This document shows, piece after piece, positions 25,231 to 34,089 of a stretch of DNA of 64,000 bases. The stretch comes from Labrenzia sp. OB1 (lineage in GTDB: Bacteria; Pseudomonadota; Alphaproteobacteria; Rhizobiales; Stappiaceae). Position 1 is the first letter of the stretch. The number at the start of each line of letters is the position of its first letter. The notes beneath the pieces were generated by a model. That model searched no databases and was not told where the DNA came from. It saw only the letters and a list, made by a program, of their open reading frames with translations. The position numbers and the translations under genes were made by a program. Location of the stretch: assembly GCF_001624695.1 (NCBI RefSeq), contig NZ_JSEP01000013.1:1-64000 (forward strand). Reading direction: 5' to 3'.

Positions 25231-26022
25231 TTAACCTCCGTCGTAGGTCGGCATACGCCGTTCGATCCAGGCGTCGAGCCCTTCCCGGGCGTCGCGGGTG
25301 GGTGCCATGCGCGCGAATTGTTCCCGCTCGATCTGCAGACCCTCGTCGATGCTGGTGTTGAGGCCGCGGGTTACCGCCGTCAGGATACGGGCGGCTGCAA
25401 GGGGCGAGTGACGCTGGATGCGGCCGGCCAGCTCGAACGCCGTATCCAGGACGGCCTCCGGCGCCACAACCTTGTTGACCAGTCCGAGCTCGTAGGCTCG
25501 CTCCGCCGTGAACGGGTCACCTGTGAGCAGCAGCTCGAGGGCCCGCTTTCGTCCGGCCAGCCTTGGCAGGCGCTGGGTTCCACCGAAGGTGGGCGGAATG
25601 CCGAGGTTGATTTCAGGCTTTGCGAAAACAGCCGTATCGGCGGCAACGGCAAGATGCACCGCTTCGGCGATCTCACAGCCCCCGCCATAGGCAAGGCCGT
25701 TGACCGCGGCGATGATCGGCTTGGGAAAGGCTTCCAGCCGTGCAGTCATCGCCTGACCCCGGCGGCAGAATTCGCGAACGGCGATGTCCGGTCCCGCCGC
25801 GATGCTTCTGGAGAATTCGTGGATGTCACCACCCGCGGAGAAAGCGCGCCGTCCGGCACCGGTGATGATGATCGCCTGCACCGCGTCGTCACGCTCCAGT
25901 TCGTCCAGATACCGCAGGATCAGATCATTTGTCGCGTAGTTGAGCGCGTTGAGCCTTTCCGGCCGGTTGAGCGTCAAAAGCGCTGTTTTTTCGTGGCGGT
26001 CCAGTAGCACGGTCTCGGACAT
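25231..26022 (-). CDS. enoyl-CoA hydratase/isomerase family protein
   Basis: This is a 263-residue crotonase-fold enzyme. The oxyanion-hole and CoA motifs are FSAGGDIHEF and NGLAYGGGCEIAEAVHLAVAADTAVFAKPEINLGIPPTFGGTQRL. Both catalytic Glu positions of true hydratases are present (GGGCE and KPEINLG), so hydration of an enoyl-CoA is likely; the chain length cannot be read. It is divergent from a TetR gene with a palindromic operator between them, so it is probably TetR-controlled. Confidence 0.88.
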   Translation of the reverse strand: MSETVLLDRHEKTALLTLNRPERLNALNYATNDLILRYLDELERDDAVQAIIITGAGRRAFSAGGDIHEFSRSIAAGPDIAVREFCRRGQAMTARLEAFPKPIIAAVNGLAYGGGCEIAEAVHLAVAADTAVFAKPEINLGIPPTFGGTQRLPRLAGRKRALELLLTGDPFTAERAYELGLVNKVVAPEAVLDTAFELAGRIQRHSPLAAARILTAVTRGLNTSIDEGLQIEREQFARMAPTRDAREGLDAWIERRMPTYDGG

Positions 26023-26077
26023 GGTCTGTTTCCCTTTGTCTTGTCGATGTCCTGACGCTAATGGGCATCGCTATTGA

Positions 26078-26101
26078 AGTATATTCACTGGTGAGTATAC
26101 T
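26078..26101. promoter_or_regulatory. palindromic TetR operator between crotonase and tetR
   Basis: A 24-nt inverted repeat with arms AGTATATTCAC and GTGAGTATACT separated by TG has a single mismatch between the arms. It lies 6 nt upstream of the tetR ATG and 55 nt upstream of the crotonase gene, in the shared promoter zone, as expected for autoregulation and local repression. Confidence 0.75.
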
Positions 26102-26107
26102 TTGAGC

Positions 26108-26713
26108 ATGAGAAGCACTTCCTCAAATGCCCGGGACCGCATTCTGACGGCCGCGAACAAGCTGTTTTATGCGGAGGGTATCCGCGCGGTCAGCCTCGAC
26201 ACCATCGCCGCGAAAGCCGGGATCACGAAAAAGACCGTCTACTATCATTTCAAGAGCAAGGACGACCTGATCGAGGCCTATCTGGTTTCCCGGGACCAGC
26301 CAAATCTGGAGCTGTTCCGAAGCTGGTTCGAAGCAGCTGAGGGGGGCTTGCCGGACAAGGTTCAGGCGATCTTCCAAAACATCGCGGCATCCGCGCGGCA
26401 TCCGAAATGGAAAGGCTGCGGCTTCCTGCGCACGGCTGCCGAGCTTGCTAATATGCCAGGTCATCCGGCGATGAAGGTCGGCGCGGCCCACAAGAAGAAA
26501 TTCGAGGCCTGGATGGCGGAGGAGTTTCAGGCTGCGGGCCGTGAATTGGCTCCTTATCCGGCGCATGATCTCGCCCGCCATGTCATGCTGTTGCTGGATG
26601 GCGCTTTCTCGACGATTCTGGTGCACCGGGACGCGGCATACGCCGAAGCCGCCGGAGAGGCGGCGAGAGTGCTTGTGGCAGGTGCTCTCGGGGGTGCGTC
26701 TCAACGCGCCTAG
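26108..26713 (+). CDS. TetR/AcrR-family transcriptional regulator
   Basis: The 201-residue product has the TetR HTH at its N-terminus (ARDRILTAANKLFYAEGIRAVSLDTIAAKAGITKKTVYYHFKSKDDLIEAYL) and a helical ligand-binding domain. The ATG at 26108 is used; a TTG two codons earlier is possible. It is divergent from the enoyl-CoA hydratase gene and probably represses it together with itself through the 26078 palindrome. The ligand may be an acyl-CoA or related compound (inference from the neighbour). Confidence 0.9.
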   Translation: MRSTSSNARDRILTAANKLFYAEGIRAVSLDTIAAKAGITKKTVYYHFKSKDDLIEAYLVSRDQPNLELFRSWFEAAEGGLPDKVQAIFQNIAASARHPKWKGCGFLRTAAELANMPGHPAMKVGAAHKKKFEAWMAEEFQAAGRELAPYPAHDLARHVMLLLDGAFSTILVHRDAAYAEAAGEAARVLVAGALGGASQRA

Positions 26714-27033
26714 CAGCGGGGCGGCCTTGGTATGCTTCGGGCAGTCAACCAAAGCTACGACGCGCGGGCGTGCCTTTGGCGCGGAGACAATGGTTTCAGG
26801 CAGCATTGCGGGCCTGGGCGCCGGCAGTGCTGTAACCCATGTACGCGCCATGGCGCGCGGTCCTTGAATGAGCCCCTTCGTCATGAGCCATGCTGTAAAA
26901 CCGAATGCTCTTCGGCACCGTCTCGATTGTGGAGATCGCAAGTGGCTTGATGCCGGTGTGCTCTGGCTCCTGACATTTCTCTGACTCGCCACCGACTGTC
27001 TTACCCTGGCTGTCATGACCATTGACAGGTTAG
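26714..27033. other. intergenic region after tetR
   Basis: About 320 nt with no supported gene. Frames on both strands stay open because of high GC but carry no recognisable domain or ribosome-binding site. It ends in the ArsR operator and promoter region. Confidence 0.4.
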
Positions 27034-27065
27034 ATATAACTATATAACTAGAAATATAGTTATAT
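27034..27065. promoter_or_regulatory. ArsR/SmtB operator
   Basis: A perfect inverted repeat with 12-nt arms ATATAACTATAT (27034-27045) and ATATAGTTATAT (27054-27065) and an 8-nt spacer lies 13 nt before the arsR ATG. AT-rich imperfect or perfect 12-2-12-type palindromes are the usual ArsR/SmtB binding sites. Confidence 0.85.
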
Positions 27066-27078
27066 TGATGAGGCTCAT

Positions 27079-27429
27079 ATGAAATTGGAAATAGCCGCTC
27101 AGGGATTTGCCGCGCTGGGGTCAGAGGCCCGGCTGCAGGTGGTGCTCGCACTGGTCAAGGCGGGTGAAAAAGGTTTGACGGTGGGGGATATCCAGTCCCG
27201 GACCGGGATGGCCGCCTCGACGCTTGCCCACCACTTGCGCTTCCTGTCCTCGGCCGGGCTCGTGTTGCAGGAAAAGGATGGCCGCTCGGTTATCAGCAGG
27301 GCGGCCTTCGATCATCTGGACCGTCTGGCGGGTTACCTTCTCAAGGAATGCTGTGCCGAAGAAAACGGATGTGTGACCAATGGCGGCTGCGGCACGCCCG
27401 ACGTGGAACTGGAGATCCTGAATGACTGA
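27079..27429 (+). CDS. ArsR/SmtB-family repressor
   Basis: The 116-residue product has an ArsR winged HTH (GFAALGSEARLQVVLALVKAGEKGLTVGDIQSRTGMAASTLAHHLRFLSSAGLVLQEKDGRSV). Its C-terminal tail has clustered Cys (ECCAEENGCVTNGGCG), suited to soft metal or arsenite binding. GAGG sits upstream of the ATG. It overlaps the permease gene by 8 nt, so the two are translationally coupled, and a perfect palindrome just upstream suggests autoregulation released by a metal or metalloid. Confidence 0.9.
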   Translation: MKLEIAAQGFAALGSEARLQVVLALVKAGEKGLTVGDIQSRTGMAASTLAHHLRFLSSAGLVLQEKDGRSVISRAAFDHLDRLAGYLLKECCAEENGCVTNGGCGTPDVELEILND

Positions 27430-28534
27430 TACCCTGGAAACGTCCGCAGCTGGAAATTCGGGCTCCGCGAGCTGCTGCGCCCCGAAAACGGCGTGCTGCA
27501 GCACCCCCAAGTCGAACTGGTCGTGGAAGGCCATTCCCGGGCAGAAATATCTGTTTTCGACCTGGGCCATCGTATTGGGCGTGCCGTTGCTTGTCCTGGT
27601 TTTCGACCCACCGCAATTCGTTTCCTTCGCGAGCTTCGCGGTCACGGCGTTTCTGGGAACGCTGCCTTATATTGCCTTCGCCGTGGCATTGATCGCCTGG
27701 CTCAAGGCTGCGGGCGCCGAGGCCTATGTGGGCAAGGCGTTCGAAGGGCGGGAAACAGTCGCCATCTGCCTTGCGGCGCTCTTCGGCGGCCTGGCTCCAT
27801 TCTGTTCCTGCGAGGTCATCCCCTTCATCGCCGGACTTCTGGCGGTGGGTGCGCCGCTCTCCGCCATCATGGCTTTCTGGCTGTCCTCGCCGCTGATCGA
27901 TCCGCCGACGCTGCTGATCACCGCAGGTGCACTCGGCTGGTCCTTTGCGATCGGCAAGGCCGTATTCGCGGTTTCCCTGGGCCTGTTCGGCGGCGCGGCT
28001 GTTGCATTGGCCATGAGGGCCGGGGTCTTTTCCAGTCCTGCAAGACCCGGCTCGGCTGCCAGCGGCTGCGGCTGCGGTGCGTCACCGCAGACCGGGCGCC
28101 CGGTCTGGATGTTCTGGCGGGAAAGCGTGCGGACAGCCAAATTCGGCGTCGAATTGAAAGCCAATGCGGGCTTTCTGATCAAATGGCTGGCGCTTGCCTA
28201 TGTTCTTGAAGCCGCGCTCGTGACTTATGTCCCCGCTGACCTGATTGCGAGGGCGGTTGGTGGCGGCGGTATCGGATCGATCGTGATTTCGGCGCTCGTC
28301 GGTATGCCTGCCTATCTCAACAGCTATGTCGCACCGCCGTTGCTTGCGGGCCTTGTGGATCAGGGCATGGGATCGGGCGCCGCCATGGCGTTCATGATTG
28401 CGGGGGCCGTCAGTTCCATTCCGGCAATGGCCGCCGTCTGGTCGCTGGTGAAGCCATCGGTTTTCGTTACCTATCTCGGTCTTGGCTTCGCGGGTGCCGT
28501 TCTGTCCGGCATGGTCTTTCAACTGGTTGCCTGA
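27422..28534 (+). CDS. DUF318/ArsP-like permease
   Basis: The 370-residue product is a multi-helix inner-membrane permease of the PF03773 (DUF318, ArsP-like) family. Hallmarks are the conserved FGGLAPFCSCEVIPFIAGLLAVGAPLSAIMAFWLSSPLIDPPTLLI and the second-half GMPAYLNSYVAPPLLAGLVDQGMGSGAAMAFMIAGAVSSIPAMAAV. Extra Cys clusters occur at the N-terminus (ASCCAPKTACCSTPK) and in the central loop (ASGCGCGA), consistent with metal handling. It is probably an efflux permease for arsenic species or a soft metal, induced through the upstream ArsR. Substrate is inferred. Confidence 0.85.
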   Translation: MTDTLETSAAGNSGSASCCAPKTACCSTPKSNWSWKAIPGQKYLFSTWAIVLGVPLLVLVFDPPQFVSFASFAVTAFLGTLPYIAFAVALIAWLKAAGAEAYVGKAFEGRETVAICLAALFGGLAPFCSCEVIPFIAGLLAVGAPLSAIMAFWLSSPLIDPPTLLITAGALGWSFAIGKAVFAVSLGLFGGAAVALAMRAGVFSSPARPGSAASGCGCGASPQTGRPVWMFWRESVRTAKFGVELKANAGFLIKWLALAYVLEAALVTYVPADLIARAVGGGGIGSIVISALVGMPAYLNSYVAPPLLAGLVDQGMGSGAAMAFMIAGAVSSIPAMAAVWSLVKPSVFVTYLGLGFAGAVLSGMVFQLVA

Positions 28535-28826
28535 GGAGCAGATCATGCGCGTCCGCGTCACCGTTTCCATCGCCTGAATTGCGGACCGCTTGCGCCGGGG
28601 TCTTGTCCCGGCCGATCTGCTGACACGGCACCGGACGCCAGCGGATTTCGAGGCCGGGGGCGAGCGTGCGATGACAGGCAGCGGGAAAATCCGGGCTCGC
28701 GAACCGGCGGGAAATGGTCGACAAGGTCGTGACGGAGCAAGATTGGCCGGAAACGATGAGGTCCCGGCTCAGGGCCGGGACGGCGGGTTGCTTCAGGCGT
28801 TTGGGTGCATCTCCGGGATCAGGTGT

Positions 28827-29516
28827 TTACCCCCGCTTGCGGCTGAAGACCATTTTCTGGTTGGCGAGCCGCTCCTTCGGGCCGGTCCAGGCATAGGCCA
28901 GAAGCGCCGGTTCCAGCTTGGAAACGGTAATGCGGTGGGTGTGTTCGGGCGGATTGAAGATCATCGATCCGGGGGAATAAACGCCCTGATGATTTTCCGA
29001 AACCGCGCCGGACAGACAGATATAGCTTTCTGAAATTTCGCTGTGGGAATGCGCCGGATAGGTGCAGCCCGGTGCGAACAGAACCAGCCCCAGGATGACT
29101 TCCGTGGTCAGGACCGGTCCGTTGGGGCCGCAAATTTCGGCATAGGCATAGGTCTTGTCCAGGCCGCGCGGCACTTTCTCGTATCCATATTGCCAGATCA
29201 GATGATCCTGAACGCTCTCCACCGCGCGGATGAGGGGAGCGGTGCGCTCCTGCCGTCCTTCGTCCAGGGCGCGCTTCAGATGCGCCGTGACGGGCTTTTG
29301 CGCCGGAGCGTCAAAGCGGATTTCAGAATTGGATTTGCTGACCCTGCTGATGGCCTCGCGGACGGTGCGTTGATGCGCACGGATCTTCTCGCTGCCGCCG
29401 GAAGAAAGAAACCGGTAGGCTTCGTAAAACTCCCGCAACAGATAGCCCCAGTCCGGGTAATCCGACAAGCGCCGCTGGGCCAGGCTTTCTTGCGTTTCGG
29501 TGTCTGGTTCGAGCAC
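28827..29516 (-). CDS. dddL: dimethylsulfoniopropionate lyase DddL
   Basis: The 229-residue protein matches the DddL family. A helical N-terminal half is followed by a C-terminal cupin with metal motif PAHSHSEISESY (H156, H158, E163, Y165) and the second cupin motif NPPEHTHRI (H192, H194). DddL cleaves DMSP to dimethyl sulfide and acrylate; the family is found in Rhodobacteraceae and in Roseibium/Labrenzia. The neighbouring flavoenzyme is divergent. No acrylate-utilisation genes are adjacent, so fate of the product is not evident here. Confidence 0.88.
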   Translation of the reverse strand: MLEPDTETQESLAQRRLSDYPDWGYLLREFYEAYRFLSSGGSEKIRAHQRTVREAISRVSKSNSEIRFDAPAQKPVTAHLKRALDEGRQERTAPLIRAVESVQDHLIWQYGYEKVPRGLDKTYAYAEICGPNGPVLTTEVILGLVLFAPGCTYPAHSHSEISESYICLSGAVSENHQGVYSPGSMIFNPPEHTHRITVSKLEPALLAYAWTGPKERLANQKMVFSRKRG

Positions 29517-29706
29517 GTTGCGTCCTCCAGGACCTTGGTGATTTCCCCTGAAATAATCCAGCCTGAGTGCCGTAGCACCTTTTTTTCCGGCGCGGGCAAA
29601 TGCATAACCGGCATATAGAGGTTACAGGGTCACGATCTTTTCCGTAAAATCAGGAACCCGGTCCCGTTTCCCGATGTGCCGCATCATACCGCAGGATGGT
29701 TTTCTC

Positions 29707-30804
29707 ATGACTGTACTTGTTGCCGGTGCCGGAATTGCCGGCCTTTCCACGGCGTGGGCCCTGACGAAACGGGGTGTGCAGGTCACGCTTCTTGAGCAGG
29801 GACCGATCCCCAATCCCTTGTCGGCTTCCGGCGATCAGCACCGCATCATCCGCCGGGCCTACGGCGGTCAGGGTGGATATCAGCGCCGCATCGGCGCGGC
29901 CTATGATGCCTGGGACGAGATGTGGTCCGACCTTGGCGAAAAGCATCTCGTGGACACCGGTTTCATGCTGCTTTGCCAACAGGAAGGCGACGGTGCGGAC
30001 ATCTACCGGGACGGCCTTCTCGAAGGTGGCTATCCGTTCGAGGAGCTATCGCCGGGAGAGACCGCCGCGCGCTATCCGTTTGTCGATGCGGCAACACTTC
30101 GTTACGGCGCCGTCAGCCGGGAAGGCGGGGTTCTTCTGTGCCAGCGAATCGCCTTTGGACTCAGAAACTGGCTGATCGCAAACGGCGCGCTCGTGCGGGA
30201 AAACTGCAAGGTGACGGCCGTGGATGCGGTGGCGGGCAGTGTCACCCTGGCCGACGGGTCCGTCCTGAACGGGGATCATGTCATCGTCACGGCCGGTGCC
30301 TGGACGTTGGGGCTGTTTCCTGATCTTGCGGCAAACCTTACCACTTATCGGACAGCCGTTGTTTATCTGACACCGCCGGAGGATCTGCGCCAGGCCTGGG
30401 CGGACAGTCCGTGCATCCTGGATCCGGGCGGTTCGATAGACGGTTATGTGTTGCCGCCGGTTGCCGGGACAGGCCTCAAATTCGGCGCGGGCATTCACAA
30501 ACACAAGTCCCTGCCGGATCAGGACCGGGTGGCGAAGCCGGGCGAAGGGGAGATCCTGCGTGACTATTTCTCACCGCCTTTCGGCCGGATCTCCGAATAT
30601 CGCGTCGATGAAGTGGTGACCTGTGCCTATACCTTCACATCCGATGAACACTTTTTCGCAACCACGATGGACAGGGCGACGGTCGTTTCCGCCTGCTCGG
30701 GCCACGGCTACAAGTTCGGCGCAGTCGTTGGCCAGAAACTTGCGGACGGGGTGATGACACAGGACATGGACAGTGCACGCCTCTGGCTGGAGGCGCGGGA
30801 CTGA
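29707..30804 (+). CDS. sarcosine oxidase-like FAD-dependent oxidoreductase
   Basis: The 365-residue protein is a DAO-superfamily flavoenzyme: FAD-binding VLVAGAGIAGLSTAWALTKRG at the N-terminus and a C-terminal region VVTCAYTFTSDEHFF...VVSACSGHGYKFGAVVG. It resembles monomeric sarcosine oxidase, including C306, which aligns with the Cys that holds FAD covalently. It likely oxidises an N-methyl or other secondary amine; the substrate is not determined. The ATG at 29707 starts the FAD fold. It is divergent from dddL; a link to methylated osmolyte catabolism is possible but unproven. Confidence 0.8.
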   Translation: MTVLVAGAGIAGLSTAWALTKRGVQVTLLEQGPIPNPLSASGDQHRIIRRAYGGQGGYQRRIGAAYDAWDEMWSDLGEKHLVDTGFMLLCQQEGDGADIYRDGLLEGGYPFEELSPGETAARYPFVDAATLRYGAVSREGGVLLCQRIAFGLRNWLIANGALVRENCKVTAVDAVAGSVTLADGSVLNGDHVIVTAGAWTLGLFPDLAANLTTYRTAVVYLTPPEDLRQAWADSPCILDPGGSIDGYVLPPVAGTGLKFGAGIHKHKSLPDQDRVAKPGEGEILRDYFSPPFGRISEYRVDEVVTCAYTFTSDEHFFATTMDRATVVSACSGHGYKFGAVVGQKLADGVMTQDMDSARLWLEARD

Positions 30805-30835
30805 TCTGCTGGAAGTTGCGTCATTTCAGGCAGCT

Positions 30836-31336
30836 TCAGGTGCGGCTGGTGATCATCCTCTTCATGGTCCGGTCCTTCAGGGCGAAGTGGTGATAGAGCG
30901 CACCTGCCACATGCAGCGCGATCAGGATGATGAAAAGCGGCTTCGCCAGTTCGTGCAGTTCGCCGGCCTCGCGGATGCCGCCATACCAAGCGAGCAAACC
31001 GGTGATCGGCACAAAAATCATCAGGAGATAGAGCAGGCCGTGCCCCCCCCTGGCGGCGAGTTCCTGAACCCTGGATGCGGGAATGGGCGCAGGAACGCCA
31101 AATCTTGCCCGGACGATCAGGCGAAGAACGGTAAGCACCAGCACGGCGATCCCGACCCATATATGGGCGTTGCCCATGAAGGCCGTCATGGCGTCTGGCG
31201 TTCCGTCCCCGCGCAGGGCGCGCCCGAGGTCCTTGATGCTTTCGCCGAAGACGAGCTGGAAGAAGATGAGGGCGGCAATCGCCCAGTGAAGAAGAATATG
31301 AACAGGACTGTATGCGGCTGGCTGTGTCTTCGACAT
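30836..31336 (-). CDS. cytochrome b561
   Basis: The 166-residue protein has four transmembrane helices with His ligands typical of bacterial cytochrome b561 (PVHILLHWAIAALIFFQLV, MGNAHIWVGIAVLVLTVLRLIVR, GGHGLLYLLMIFVPITGLLAWYGG, FIILIALHVAGALYHHFALKD). It is a di-heme inner-membrane quinol-linked electron carrier, possibly a superoxide oxidase. It is convergent with the flavoenzyme gene. Confidence 0.92.
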   Translation of the reverse strand: MSKTQPAAYSPVHILLHWAIAALIFFQLVFGESIKDLGRALRGDGTPDAMTAFMGNAHIWVGIAVLVLTVLRLIVRARFGVPAPIPASRVQELAARGGHGLLYLLMIFVPITGLLAWYGGIREAGELHELAKPLFIILIALHVAGALYHHFALKDRTMKRMITSRT

Positions 31337-31571
31337 GGCTTGCTCGGTCTCCTGAATTTGAGAATGTCCGTTTGCTCCCTGTTTGTTCTGCCATATTCTT
31401 CGCGAAGGTGTTAACGCGAAATTGTGTCACTCTGTAACAGCACGTATCAGGACTTCCGCAGCGTGTTTCGAGTTGCAGGTAATTTGCTGCAAAACCGTAT
31501 TGACGTCATGCATGTTCGGTGGATGAGCATAAGATTGGGCAGATTCTTCAGGACACTAAGAAGGGGTGGCT

Positions 31572-32189
31572 ATGACGGTCGAGATCAGAAGCCTGACGGG
31601 CGATGACCTGAAGGATGCCCTTGATCAGCTGGCGCAGCTGAGGATATCCGTCTTCCGGGACTGGCCCTATCTTTATGAGGGCTCGCTTGACTATGAGGCC
31701 GGTTATCTTGAGCGCTATGCGCGCAGTGACGGTGCTGTGATCGTCGGCGCTTACGACGGAAGAAAGCTGGTCGGAGCCGCGACGGGTGAGCCGCTTGGCG
31801 GGGAGCTGGCGGCTTTCCGGACGCCGCTGGAAGCACGCGGCTATGCGCTGGAGAATATTTTCTACCTGGCTGAATCCGTTCTGGATCCCGCCTATCGCGG
31901 CAAGGGGATCGGCCACCGGTTTTTTGATGAACGCGAAGCGCACGCCAAACGCCTCGGCCTCACCCAGGCTGTATTCTGTGCTGTCATCCGGCCGGGCGAT
32001 CATCCCATGCGGCCAGCGCAATACCGGCCACTCGATGCGTTCTGGCGCAAGCGCGGCTACGAGAAGCTGGATGGCGTGATCGTCCGGTTTCCCTGGCTCG
32101 ATATCGGCGACACGCAAGAAACGGACAAACCGATGCAGGTCTGGTCCCGGTTCCTGGAAAGCAATCCGCCTTCGCGGTGGGAACCGTGA
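31572..32189 (+). CDS. GNAT-family N-acetyltransferase
   Basis: The 205-residue product has the GNAT acetyl-CoA motif (NIFYLAESVLDPAYRGKGIGHRFFDEREAHAKRLGL) with Q/RxxGxG/A in YRGKGIG. The N-terminal part (VEIRSLTGDDLKDALDQLAQLRISVFRDWPYLY) is that of a stand-alone acetyltransferase. AAGAAGGGG lies just before the ATG at 31572. Substrate is unknown. Confidence 0.85.
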   Translation: MTVEIRSLTGDDLKDALDQLAQLRISVFRDWPYLYEGSLDYEAGYLERYARSDGAVIVGAYDGRKLVGAATGEPLGGELAAFRTPLEARGYALENIFYLAESVLDPAYRGKGIGHRFFDEREAHAKRLGLTQAVFCAVIRPGDHPMRPAQYRPLDAFWRKRGYEKLDGVIVRFPWLDIGDTQETDKPMQVWSRFLESNPPSRWEP

Positions 32190-32256
32190 AGGCGGACTGC
32201 TTCTTGAATCTGAACTTCCAGACAACCGTCTCGGATAAGGTCGCTGGCAGGCCGCG

Positions 32257-33735
32257 TTACATCAGCGCCTGAGACGCTTCCCTGACATTGCGGGTCGCAG
32301 CATCGATCTGGGCGGTTGCCGTGGAGATCGTCTGCATGTTCGACGTGATCAGGTCCACGCCCTGGGCGGCTGTCTGCATGTTGGAGGAAATCTCGGTGGT
32401 GACCGAGGACTGCTCTCCAACGGCGGCGGAGATGCTGGCGGCAATTTCCCCGATATTCGTAATGACCGACAAGATCGACTGAATGGCCTCGACGGCGTTT
32501 TCGGTCGTTTCCTGAACCGAATTGACCTGGGCAGAGATTTCTTCGGTTGCCTTGCTGGTCTGGGAGGCGAGGCTTTTGACCTCCGACGCCACGACCGCAA
32601 AGCCTTTTCCGGCCTCTCCGGCCCGTGCCGCCTCGATGGTCGCGTTGAGGGCCAGTAGATTTGTCTGGTCGGCAATGCCGTCGATCAGTTCGATCACCGA
32701 ACCGATTGTCTTGGCATCGTCCGAAAGGCCCGACATGATTTCGCTGGACCGCTCCGCTTCTCCGATGGCATTGCTGGAGACTTCCATTGCCGTTGCAACC
32801 TGGCGGCTGATTTCCGAAATGGAGGCGACCAGTTCTTCGGCCGCTGCGGCGACGGTCTGTACGCTTGAGGAGGTTTGTTCGGAGGCCGCCGCGGAGTTGG
32901 TTGCCTGGTCCGCAGCCGCGGAAATCGACTGTGAGATTTCCGACAGATCCTGATCGATGCCTTCCCGAATGCTCTTGCGCTTCTGCTCTTCCAGCATCCG
33001 CTCGGTGATGTCGCTTGCGAATTTCACCACCTTGAACGGCCGTCCGGAGGCGTCCAGGATCGGATTGTATGTTGCCTGGATCCAGATTTCCTTGCCGTTG
33101 TTTCCAATGCGCTTGAACTCGCCCGCTTTGAATTTGCCGGCCCCAAGATCTGCCCAGAACCGGCTGTATTCGTTGCTGGTCCGGTAAGCGGGCTCCACAA
33201 ACAGGCTGTGTTTCTGCCCCCTGATTTCGTCCAGCGAATAACCGACTGTGGCAAGAAAGTTCTCATTGGCGTCGAGAATGGTGCCATCCAGCTCGAAATG
33301 AATGACTGCCTGGGACCTGTTGATGGCGTCCACCTGGCCTTCGAAATCCGCATTACGCTTTTTCTGGTCCGTGATGTCGGAGGCGATCTTGACGACCTTT
33401 ACGACCTTGCCGGCGGCGTTGAGGACAGGATTGTAAGACGCCTGTATCCAGACCTCCCGGCCGTCCTTGGAAAAGCGCAGAAATTCCGCTGCCTTGAACT
33501 CGCCACGTGCGAGGGAGCCCCAGAAATTCTTGTATTCCGGGCTGTTGGCGAGATCGGGGTCGACGAACATCTTGTGGTGCTGGCCCTTGATTTCCTCAAG
33601 GGTATACCCAAGCGCGTTCAGAAAATTGTCGTTGGCGGTCAGGATGGTCCCGTCCGGTTTGAACTCGATCATCGCCTGCGATCGGCTGAAAGCTTCTACA
33701 GTCGCCTTCCAGGAATTGGTTTTAAAAATCGACAT
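32257..33735 (-). CDS. soluble PAS-PAS methyl-accepting chemotaxis protein
   Basis: The 492-residue protein has two tandem PAS domains (about residues 10-120 and 130-245), each with the same signature: IxFxxDGTIL-AN-NFL, YxLxEI-GQ-H, then GREVWIQASYNPVL or GKEIWIQATYNPIL. The methyl-accepting signalling domain follows, with the hairpin tip IADQTNLLALNATIEAARAGEAGKGFAVVASEVKSLA. No transmembrane helix is present, so it is a cytoplasmic receptor, probably sensing redox or oxygen through flavin or heme. The ATG at 33735 has GGAGAG upstream. Confidence 0.92.
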   Translation of the reverse strand: MSIFKTNSWKATVEAFSRSQAMIEFKPDGTILTANDNFLNALGYTLEEIKGQHHKMFVDPDLANSPEYKNFWGSLARGEFKAAEFLRFSKDGREVWIQASYNPVLNAAGKVVKVVKIASDITDQKKRNADFEGQVDAINRSQAVIHFELDGTILDANENFLATVGYSLDEIRGQKHSLFVEPAYRTSNEYSRFWADLGAGKFKAGEFKRIGNNGKEIWIQATYNPILDASGRPFKVVKFASDITERMLEEQKRKSIREGIDQDLSEISQSISAAADQATNSAAASEQTSSSVQTVAAAAEELVASISEISRQVATAMEVSSNAIGEAERSSEIMSGLSDDAKTIGSVIELIDGIADQTNLLALNATIEAARAGEAGKGFAVVASEVKSLASQTSKATEEISAQVNSVQETTENAVEAIQSILSVITNIGEIAASISAAVGEQSSVTTEISSNMQTAAQGVDLITSNMQTISTATAQIDAATRNVREASQALM

Positions 33736-34089
33736 CGGTTCTCTCCGGCCGGTCTTGAACAAAGCATTACAGATATTTGATACTAAAAAAGTAAATAAAA
33801 ACTTCACTAATTCATAAGGTAATTTACGTATTTAGAAATTCATAATTAAATATTATAGTATAAATTACATTTTTATATAATAATTACTGCATTTTTATAT
33901 TGTTAAAATTTACTAGTGCGAAGAGTTGGTTCCGAAATATTGGTCGGAAGCAACAATCATTACTCGGCAAAGCCGGAACCAATGATTGGTTGTTTTATTA
34001 TGTGAAACGCGAGCTTTCAAAATGTTCCCGTTCAAAGACACCGCATGACCGGACGAAGCGGATGCGGCCTGTGCCGCATCCGTTTCCGT
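33736..34089. other. AT-rich intergenic region upstream of the chemoreceptor
   Basis: About 350 nt, strongly AT-rich between 33790 and 33960, with no credible gene. It presumably holds the chemoreceptor promoter. No terminator with a clear U-tract was identified. Confidence 0.4.

Noticed and set aside
26123-27151. A 342-codon minus-strand frame across tetR and its downstream gap
   Set aside because: It lies antisense to tetR, overlaps the ArsR operator and gives a product without recognisable domains.
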